From Gemmatimonadaceae bacterium (GTDB lineage: Bacteria > Gemmatimonadota > Gemmatimonadetes > Gemmatimonadales > Gemmatimonadaceae), in NCBI GenBank assembly GCA_036003045.1, contig DASYSS010000017.1, positions 186,001 through 250,000 of the forward strand: 64,000 nucleotides of DNA, written 5' to 3'. Below are positions 1 through 6,018 of this stretch, piece after piece (the first letter of the stretch is position 1; each line of letters opens with the position of its first letter). The notes beneath the pieces were generated by a model. That model was not told the origin of the DNA and did no database searches. It was given only the letters and a program-made list of their open reading frames with translations. The position numbers and the translations under genes are program-made.

Positions 1-1101
1 CGCGCGCGCGATCGCCAGCATCGCGACGCTGACGCTCGCGTTGTCGTCGGCGCCGTTCCAGATCGAGTCGCCGTTCACGACGTAGCGCGTCCCGTCGTGA
101 TCCTGATGCCCGCTGTACAGCACGTATTCGTGGGCCAGGCGGGGATCGGTGCCCTTCACGATGCCGATCACGTTCCCCGACGGATAGTAGAACGTCTCGC
201 TGACGATGTTCGCCACGAGCTTGGCGTTCGGCGATCGTGCCGACTCGAGCGCATCGTGGTGAAGCCACAGCGCCGGAATCGTCGGCGCGTTTCCACGCCC
301 GCGGCCACCGCCGCCAGCGCCGGCGCCGCCCGCCCTACCCGCGCCTGCCGCGTTCTGGTTCGGCGGCCGAGCAAAGGTGCCCGCCGGCCCGCCGGCCGAG
401 TCGATCGCGTACTGTCCCCGCGACGACACGGTGGCGGTTGCAACGAACGCTTCGTCGAGGGCGCTCGATCCGTCCGAGATGAGAATCGCCGCGGCTCCGC
501 CTGCCTGGGCGATGCGCGCTGCGTGCTGTCGCAGCATGGTCGCGGTGGTCGCTTGGAAATTCCCGCGGATCGTGAATTGGGCCGCCGGCTGAGTCGGGAT
601 GGGCGTGACCACCATCGCCACGGCTTTTCCTTTCACATCGGTACGTTCGAGCGCCGCCGAGTCAGCCACGAATACCACTGGCAGGTCTTCGGTTGCTGGC
701 TGATTCGATAGAGCGACAGCGTCGCGCCAGAGTTGCAGCGGTTTGCCGCCGAGACTGATCTGGCTGCTCGCGCTCAGTCGCGTGCGCCGCATTTGCCACC
801 ACTGAAAGAACGTCCCGTCGTCGCCGGCCGGCTGTAGCCCCGCCTCGCGTGCCTGCTCGGCGACCCAGCCCGTGGCGCGCATTTCGTCGAGGGTGCCGGC
901 TTCCCGCCCGCGCATCGCGTCGCCACCCATCGCGAACATGTCGCGCCGTAGGTCGGTCTCGCGGATCGCGTCGAGCGCCGGCGCGATCACCGCGGGCCGG
1001 CCGCCGGTTGACGACACGGGGGCCGACTGCGAGGGTGCCGACCCCGACGATGTGCAGCCGACCGCGAACATCGCGACCGCGACGCCGACGGGGCTACGCA
1101 T
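1..1101 (-). CDS. M28-family metallopeptidase, lipoprotein (3' end outside window)
   Basis: Partial gene: the start is at 1101 and the C-terminus lies beyond base 1, so about 367 residues are visible. The N-terminus is a short hydrophobic stretch ending in a lipobox (AVGC, Cys16), so the protein is probably a lipoprotein acting outside the cytoplasm. The middle (about residues 150-290) resembles a protease-associated insert with a Gly/Ala/Arg-rich loop. The M28 zinc-site signatures follow: SGHQDHDG near residue 325, where the family has SAHxDH, and GADDNAS near residue 350. The remaining metal ligands would lie off the window. The start codon overlaps the queF stop by 8 bases, so the two genes are probably co-transcribed. 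An exopeptidase role is known for the family; the substrate is unknown. Confidence 0.85.
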   Translation of the reverse strand, partial: MRSPVGVAVAMFAVGCTSSGSAPSQSAPVSSTGGRPAVIAPALDAIRETDLRRDMFAMGGDAMRGREAGTLDEMRATGWVAEQAREAGLQPAGDDGTFFQWWQMRRTRLSASSQISLGGKPLQLWRDAVALSNQPATEDLPVVFVADSAALERTDVKGKAVAMVVTPIPTQPAAQFTIRGNFQATTATMLRQHAARIAQAGGAAAILISDGSSALDEAFVATATVSSRGQYAIDSAGGPAGTFARPPNQNAAGAGRAGGAGAGGGGRGRGNAPTIPALWLHHDALESARSPNAKLVANIVSETFYYPSGNVIGIVKGTDPRLAHEYVLYSGHQDHDGTRYVVNGDSIWNGADDNASVSVAMLAIARA

Positions 1102-1495
1102 TTTTGCGCTCGCCGACGCGAGCCGTGATGACCGACTTGATCCCGCCGCGAACATTGAAGTCACCCACCACCTCCATCCACTGTGGTTTCGCTGCTTGCG
1201 CGAGGTCGTCGAGGATTCGGTTGACAGCGCGCTCGTAGAAGATTCCGTCGTTCCGGAAGCTCCAGAGGTACAGCTTGAAGCTCTTGAGCTCGAGGCAGGT
1301 GGCGGCCGGGACGTATTTGATGCGGATCGTTCCGAAATCCGGCGCCCCGCCTTGAAGCGCCTCGAGCTCGGCCGCGTCCGTCTCAATTCCGCCGAGCGGG
1401 CAAAGGGACGTGAACTCGGCGCATTCCATCGCGATCTCGTAGCCGCGATCGGGGTACGGATTGGGAAACGTCTCCAGCAGTTCAGGGCGTGGCAT
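1094..1495 (-). CDS. queF: NADPH-dependent 7-cyano-7-deazaguanine reductase (preQ0 reductase)
   Basis: 133 aa, the size of type I (unimodular) QueF, which reduces the preQ0 nitrile to preQ1 in queuosine biosynthesis. Visible motifs are LETFPNPYPDR near the N-terminus, the catalytic cysteine in EFTSLCP, the aspartate in APDF, the substrate signature ELKSFKLYLWSFRN and the C-terminal GDFNVRGGI. Between the catalytic Cys and Asp there are about 14 more residues than in the usual CPxTGQPDF. The start at MPRPELL matches the family; an upstream in-frame ATG at 1537 would add 14 residues running through a hairpin. No good ribosome binding site is visible. A QueE-like gene lies two genes upstream on the same strand. 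Confidence 0.93.
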   Translation of the reverse strand: MPRPELLETFPNPYPDRGYEIAMECAEFTSLCPLGGIETDAAELEALQGGAPDFGTIRIKYVPAATCLELKSFKLYLWSFRNDGIFYERAVNRILDDLAQAAKPQWMEVVGDFNVRGGIKSVITARVGERKNA

Positions 1496-1505
1496 GACGC
1501 AAAGA

Positions 1506-1541
1506 ATGCATGAGGTCCGCACCTCGGTGCAAATCATGCAT
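1506..1541 (-). promoter_or_regulatory. Nested inverted repeat in the queF leader
   Basis: An 8-bp arm ATGCATGA (1506-1513) pairs with TCATGCAT (1534-1541). Inside it, GCACC/GGTGC (1519-1530) forms one hairpin, and an overlapping alternative (GAGGT/ACCTC in the mRNA sense) forms another. It ends 10 bases from the queF start, so it could be an operator or an RNA switch. It does not match the preQ1 riboswitch consensus that I know. Confidence 0.35.
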
Positions 1542-1544
1542 GGC

Positions 1545-1573
1545 TTGAGAAACGACGCCGGGATGGAAACAAT
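1545..1573 (+). promoter_or_regulatory. Possible sigma-70 promoter of an intergenic RNA
   Basis: TTGAGA (1545-1550), a 17-base spacer and AACAAT (1568-1573) on the plus strand. No plus-strand protein gene follows; the transcript would end at the strong terminator at 1668-1702. Confidence 0.3.
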
Positions 1574-1579
1574 CTTGGC

Positions 1580-1702
1580 TGGCGCCGTCGAGTACCGAGG
1601 CGCATATTGGCAATGGGCCGGCGCTATGCGCTGGTCATCGCCGCCGCGAGAACGGCGTGGCGGCATCGCCCCCCGGGACATCCCGGGGGGCTCTTTCTTT
1701 TC
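1580..1702 (+). ncRNA. Candidate intergenic small RNA
   Basis: About 120 bases between a predicted plus-strand promoter and an intrinsic terminator, with no plausible protein. The body contains further self-complementary GC stretches, for example CCGCC at 1641-1645 facing GGCGG at 1659-1663. It lies between queF and the rhomboid gene, both on the other strand. This is an inference from promoter plus terminator only. Confidence 0.3.
1668..1702 (+). terminator. Strong intrinsic terminator (plus-strand orientation)
   Basis: Perfect 11-bp stem (GCCCCCCGGGA, loop CA, TCCCGGGGGGC) followed by TCTTTCTTTTC. The pyrimidine tail exists only when read on the plus strand. On the minus strand, downstream of the rhomboid gene, the hairpin is not followed by a T-run. 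Confidence 0.6.
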
Positions 1703-1740
1703 ACCGGATCTTTTTTCGGATTGTCGCGGCGGTCGAACGA

Positions 1741-2736
1741 TCAGGACTCGCGGCCGCGAAAACGCTTGGACATTTCCTCGAGCGCGCTGCGTTCGTCGGA
1801 TGTCAGACTGTCGATGCCGTGTTCGGAGATTTTGTCGAGCAGGCGATCCAACTCGTCGGCCCGCGGCTCCGCTCGGCGCGGCGACGGCGACGCCGCGACG
1901 ATTCGTTTGGCGATCGTCGCCTTGCTCTTGGCCACGACGTCGTCCACTTCGTCCGCGCGCTCACGGCGGGGCGGGTTTCTCGGAATCGCGCGGGGCGGCT
2001 CGTCCGCTTCCGGCAGGTTGGCGACGCGCTGACGCACCTGGTCGATGTTCGGCGACGTCGACACCATTCGCATGTACACGTACGCGGCGAACACGCCGCC
2101 GAGGTGCGCGAAATACGCGAGGTTCGTCCCGGCAGCCGCGCCGGCGCCGCCGTCAGCTCCCGCAACGCCCATTACGACGTTGAACACGAGCAAGCCGACC
2201 ATCAGGGATCGGGCACGTACGGGAAAGACGAAGAGGAACATGACCTCGTCGTCGGGCCACTGCATCGCATACGCCGTCATGACGCCGAACACCGCGGCCG
2301 ATGCGCCGATCAGCGTTCCGCTTCGGAAGAAGAGCAGTTGGCACGCGACGCCGCCGAGGCCACACAGCAGGTAGAAACCGGCGAAGCGCCGCGAGGTGCT
2401 ACCCCACGACACCGTTCGCGGCGCGTCCGGATTCGAATTGCCGAACGCTCCGCCCGAGCCCCATTGCCGCTCGACTCGTGGCCCGAACAGGTATAGGGCA
2501 TAGGCATTCACGAGGAGCGGAGTCAGCCCCGCGTGAACGAACATGTACGTGACCGGGCTCCACCAATGCCCCGGGAACCCCGTCGTGTCGAAGCCGAGCC
2601 ACGACCGCATGTCGGGATAACCGACGGCCGTTTGCGCCAACATCACGAGGAGGTTGAGCGCGATGATCGCCTGCACAGCGGGCGTCAGCCTGAACTGCTC
2701 GGATTCCGGTGGCGGGGTTACGACGGGCGACGACAT
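1741..2736 (-). CDS. Rhomboid-family intramembrane serine protease
   Basis: 331 aa polytopic membrane protein. The catalytic serine is in GASAAVFG (Ser146) and the catalytic histidine in YFAHLGG (His211). The segment FVHAGLTPLLVNAYALYLFG (66-85) corresponds to the conserved FxHxxxxHLxxN region of transmembrane segment 2. About 35 residues are inserted between this segment and the next. After the membrane domain there is a charged cytoplasmic tail of about 100 residues ending in a short helical motif (LTSDERSALEEMSKRFRG), which is common in rhomboids of this type. Rhomboids cleave transmembrane helices; the substrate cannot be predicted. The gene appears to stand alone, with about 80 bases upstream before the QueE-like gene. 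Confidence 0.92.
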   Translation of the reverse strand: MSSPVVTPPPESEQFRLTPAVQAIIALNLLVMLAQTAVGYPDMRSWLGFDTTGFPGHWWSPVTYMFVHAGLTPLLVNAYALYLFGPRVERQWGSGGAFGNSNPDAPRTVSWGSTSRRFAGFYLLCGLGGVACQLLFFRSGTLIGASAAVFGVMTAYAMQWPDDEVMFLFVFPVRARSLMVGLLVFNVVMGVAGADGGAGAAAGTNLAYFAHLGGVFAAYVYMRMVSTSPNIDQVRQRVANLPEADEPPRAIPRNPPRRERADEVDDVVAKSKATIAKRIVAASPSPRRAEPRADELDRLLDKISEHGIDSLTSDERSALEEMSKRFRGRES

Positions 2737-2816
2737 GTTCGCTTCGAGGCGCGTGAAGGTGTCTCTATTCTAGTAACACGACTAAGGATGAGCGGTTCCG
2801 GTCACCGTGAACGACC

Positions 2817-3473
2817 TCAGCGCATGCCGGTCGGTGGTGGAAGCCGGAGGAGGAGGCGAACGTTACCGTGCAGCGCACCAGCGCGCTCGAACAAGGTCGT
2901 CCATCGCCGGTCCTTGTCGACCGGCGTTGCCGCGCTCGGGTGGATCACCACCGCAGCGGCACCGCTCGTCTCATGCGCCCGCTCCACGACCCGCAACATG
3001 TGGGCGTCGGTCGTGTGCCCATCGACGTTGAGTACCAACCCATGTTGCATGTCCGAGGCCGCGGCCGCAGCGAGCGATGCGAACGCGCGGTCGTGGGCCG
3101 ACTCCGACCCGGAGCCATCGAGCGTGATCTGCGCGAGGCGCACGATCTTCTTCAGTTCCGGAATTTGCTCGGGGCGTTGCCCGTCGCAATCGAGCATCAC
3201 TGGCAACGCCGTTTCCACCCGGGCGAAGGCGTCGCGCAAATAGTCGACGTTCGCCAGAGGATCGCGGCCGGTGATTGAAATCGAATGGAAAGACGATCGC
3301 GACATCGCGCGTCTGATCTCCGACGCCAACGCGTCGGCAGTGTACATCGTCGCGGTCTCCGCTTCTGCGGCGAACCGCACAAAAAGCTGGCGATGACCGA
3401 TCCAAACGCCTTGCGCCTGGAGTCCGGCGGGGACGCCCGCCAGCGCGGCGGTGGGAACAGATGGTCTGTTCAC
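2817..3473 (-). CDS. QueE-like (radical SAM fold) protein lacking the cluster cysteines
   Basis: 218 aa from a GTG start that overlaps the ddl stop (GTGA). Its sequence tracks 7-carboxy-7-deazaguanine synthase: LQAQGVWIGHRQLFVRF (18-34) aligns with IQGEGxxxGxPxxFVRL, SITGRDPL (66-73) with SITGGEPL, and VMLDCDG with the xLETNG strand. However, the CxxxCxxC motif that binds the 4Fe-4S cluster is absent: the segment after FVRF reads AAEAETATMY. The only cysteine is the one in LDCDG. The protein is therefore unlikely to do radical chemistry. It could be a pseudoenzyme partner, a repurposed binding protein or a decaying paralog. Homology is moderately sure; function is unknown. Confidence 0.65.
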   Translation of the reverse strand: MNRPSVPTAALAGVPAGLQAQGVWIGHRQLFVRFAAEAETATMYTADALASEIRRAMSRSSFHSISITGRDPLANVDYLRDAFARVETALPVMLDCDGQRPEQIPELKKIVRLAQITLDGSGSESAHDRAFASLAAAAASDMQHGLVLNVDGHTTDAHMLRVVERAHETSGAAAVVIHPSAATPVDKDRRWTTLFERAGALHGNVRLLLRLPPPTGMR

Positions 3474-4528
3474 GACGCTCTCCGCGCGCGCGCCGAGTCG
3501 GCGTGCGCATCGAGCGCGAGGCGCACGATGCGATCGCACAACTCCGGGAAAGAAATCCCGGCCGCGGCGGCCGCCTGTGGTATGAGACTCGTGTTCGTCA
3601 TGCCCGGGAGCGTGTTCGCCTCGAGACAATAGAACGTGCTGTCGCTCGACATGCGGAAATCGATGCGCGCACACCCGCGGAGTTTGAGAGCGGCGAACGC
3701 CCTTCGCGCCTGATCTTGAATTCTCGCCGTCTCTTCCGCCGTGAGCTCTGCCGGGAATCGCTCCTCGGCCATGCCCGCGGTGTACTTGCACTCGTAATCG
3801 TAAATCTCGTGCCTCGGGATGATTTCTCCAACCGGAAGTGCTTCGCCGCCTAGGATGCCTACCGTGAGCTCGCGCCCGGGAATGAAGCGTTCGACCATCA
3901 CCTCGTCGTCGAAATCCGCCGCCTGGTCGATCGCCGCCTGAAGAGCGCCGGGCTCCTTCACCACAGACAACCCGACGGTCGACCCCTGTTTGGACGGCTT
4001 TACAATCGCCGGGTAGCCGATTTTTGAGGCTACCTCGGATGCCGTCGCCGGGGCCATCAGCCAGTCGGCGGTCGTGACCCCGGCCTGCCGGAACAAGGCC
4101 TTGGAAAGATCCTTGTCCATCGCCAGGGCGCTGCCCAGGGTGTGGCTGCCCGTATACGGGACGCCGGTCAGCTCGAGCATCGCCTGGATCGTCCCGTCCT
4201 CTCCGCTGCCCCCGTGGAGCCCGAGGACGACGACGTCCGCGTCGCCACGTCGCGGCAGGTTCGACGCCAACCGCGGCAATGCCTCCCGCGCCATCTGCCG
4301 AAGCGACTCCTGCGTGGGCGGCGCGACCCGGACTACCCCGCCGGCGGAGAGGGCTCGCTGCTCCTCGGTGCTGATCTCCCCCCGCGCGGGATCAACCGCG
4401 GTCACCGCGTGCCCAATGGACCGGAGCGCTTCGGCGATTCGAATTCCACTGGCGAGCGACACGTCTCGCTCCGTCGACGTGCCTCCCATCAGAACGAGAA
4501 TCTTGAGACGATCCCGTCCACCTCTCAT
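3470..4528 (-). CDS. ddl: D-alanine--D-alanine ligase
   Basis: 352 aa ATP-grasp enzyme joining two D-alanines for peptidoglycan precursors in the cytoplasm. Visible are the N-terminal ILVLMGGTSTERDVSLASG, the LHGGSGEDG motif (the HGxxGEDG signature), VPYTGS, the ATP-grasp core (IVKPSKQGSTVGLS) and the metal and substrate residues near the C-terminus (RIDFRM, EANTLPGMT). Length and motifs are typical, so it should be active. It overlaps the upstream CBS gene by ATGA and the downstream QueE-like gene by GTGA, which indicates one operon. Confidence 0.96.
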   Translation of the reverse strand: MRGGRDRLKILVLMGGTSTERDVSLASGIRIAEALRSIGHAVTAVDPARGEISTEEQRALSAGGVVRVAPPTQESLRQMAREALPRLASNLPRRGDADVVVLGLHGGSGEDGTIQAMLELTGVPYTGSHTLGSALAMDKDLSKALFRQAGVTTADWLMAPATASEVASKIGYPAIVKPSKQGSTVGLSVVKEPGALQAAIDQAADFDDEVMVERFIPGRELTVGILGGEALPVGEIIPRHEIYDYECKYTAGMAEERFPAELTAEETARIQDQARRAFAALKLRGCARIDFRMSSDSTFYCLEANTLPGMTNTSLIPQAAAAAGISFPELCDRIVRLALDAHADSARARRAS

Positions 4529-5952
4529 CGGGCCATCAAATAGTTGAGCATGTCCGAGCGAGTGACGATTCCTTGAACGTTGCCATTCGAGCGCACGAGA
4601 ACGGCGGGGTTCGATTTCGATAGAAGCTTGGCGACGTTGTCCACCGGTTGCGCCATGTCCACCATCGGGAATGGCGGGTCCATCACCTCGCTGACCGTCG
4701 CGTCGAGCAGCTTGGTGTTGTCCAAGCTCTTCGCCGAAAGTGACCAGTCGCTCACCGACCCGACGCAGTTCGCTCCCTCCATCACGGGCAGCTGCGACAC
4801 GTCATGGAGCGACATGAGTCCCAGCGCCTGACGGACGGTCGCGCCTGGCCCCACGCTGACCACCACTGGAGTGTGGCCGCTGCTCCGCGCCTTCGCGTCG
4901 ATGAGCGCGGCGAGGGTCGTGCGGTCGGCGTCGAGCAACTGGTTCTCTCGCATCCACTCGTCGTTGTAGAGCTTGGAGAGATAGCGCTCTCCCGTATCCG
5001 GCAGCGGCACGACGACCAAGGCGTTCGGATCGTCAAGTCGCCGCGCGACGTGCAGCGCGACATGCACCACGAGGCCGCTCGATCCGCCGACGAACAGCCC
5101 TTCCTCGCGCGTCAGGCGCCGCGCCATGCTGAACGACTCCTTGTCGTTCACCGTCATGAAGTCGTCGATCACGCTCATGTCGAGCGTGCCGGGGACCTTG
5201 TCCTGCCCGATCCCTTCGACTTTGTACGGCACGCCCTCCGGCTTGTTCTCGCCCTTCGACCGCCACATGTCACACAGAATCGACCCGACGGGGTCGCCGG
5301 CGATGACCTGTATCGCGGGATTCTTCGCCTTGAGAAAGCGCCCCACGCCGGTGATCGTGCCGCCCGTACCGGCGGCGAACACGAAGTGCGTCACCTTCCC
5401 TTTGGTCTGTTCCCAGATCTCCGGGCCGGTCGTGTCGTAGTGCGCCTGCGAGTTCGCGTCGTTGTAGAACTGATTCGCGAGGATCGCGTTGGGCGTCTCA
5501 TGCGCGATCCGCTTCGCCATCATCACGTAGTTGTCCGGGTGATCCGGCGGGACCGCGGTCGGCGTCACGATGACCTCGGCCCCGAACGCTTTGAGCAGCC
5601 GGACTTTCTCCTGCGACATCTTGTCCGGCATCGTGAACACGCACTTATAGCCCTTGAACGCCGCCGCGATCGCGAGACCGATGCCCGTGTTCCCGCTCGT
5701 CCCTTCGACGATCGTCCCGCCGGGTTTGAGGCGTCCCTCTCGTTCGGCGCGCTCGATGATCGGCAGGCCGATGCGGTCCTTGAGGGAGCCGCCCGGATTG
5801 ATGAACTCCGCTTTGGCGAATACCGGCGTGCGGATGCCGCGCGTCACGCGGCTCAGCCGAATCAGCGGAGTCCAGCCGATCAGACCGAGCACGTTCTCGT
5901 ACGGAAGTACGTGACGCGGCGCGGGCGAGACGGAAGAGGAAGAAATCGACAT
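4525..5952 (-). CDS. Cystathionine beta-synthase with C-terminal CBS domain pair
   Basis: 475 aa. The N-terminal two thirds is a fold-type II PLP enzyme: the PLP lysine is in GGSLKDRIG (about Lys58), the substrate loop is EGTSGNTG, and AAGTGGTITG binds the PLP phosphate. The C-terminal 120 residues form two CBS repeats (PVVVSVGPGATVRQAL and TVSEVMDPPFPMVD) that in this family sense a ligand. It condenses serine or O-acetylserine with homocysteine or sulfide; cystathionine synthase versus cysteine synthase cannot be separated from sequence alone. The ATG at 5952 is preferred to a TTG five codons upstream. It heads the cbs-ddl-QueE-like overlap chain. Confidence 0.92.
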   Translation of the reverse strand: MSISSSSVSPAPRHVLPYENVLGLIGWTPLIRLSRVTRGIRTPVFAKAEFINPGGSLKDRIGLPIIERAEREGRLKPGGTIVEGTSGNTGIGLAIAAAFKGYKCVFTMPDKMSQEKVRLLKAFGAEVIVTPTAVPPDHPDNYVMMAKRIAHETPNAILANQFYNDANSQAHYDTTGPEIWEQTKGKVTHFVFAAGTGGTITGVGRFLKAKNPAIQVIAGDPVGSILCDMWRSKGENKPEGVPYKVEGIGQDKVPGTLDMSVIDDFMTVNDKESFSMARRLTREEGLFVGGSSGLVVHVALHVARRLDDPNALVVVPLPDTGERYLSKLYNDEWMRENQLLDADRTTLAALIDAKARSSGHTPVVVSVGPGATVRQALGLMSLHDVSQLPVMEGANCVGSVSDWSLSAKSLDNTKLLDATVSEVMDPPFPMVDMAQPVDNVAKLLSKSNPAVLVRSNGNVQGIVTRSDMLNYLMAR

Positions 5953-6018
5953 CGGCGTGTGGGCCAATCTAGGACCCGCCAGTCAGCGGCGCGACGCGGA
6001 TGATCGCGCGGAACGACG

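Noticed and set aside
1495-1545. Possible preQ1 riboswitch in the queF leader
   Set aside because: The hairpins are real, but the short preQ1-I pattern (C-rich loop followed by an A-rich tail and pseudoknot) is not present. It is kept only as an unclassified structure.
4804-6003. Long open frame (399 codons) on the plus strand opposite the CBS gene
   Set aside because: It is an antisense frame created by GC-biased codons of the real gene. It is Arg/His/Asp-rich with no family resemblance.
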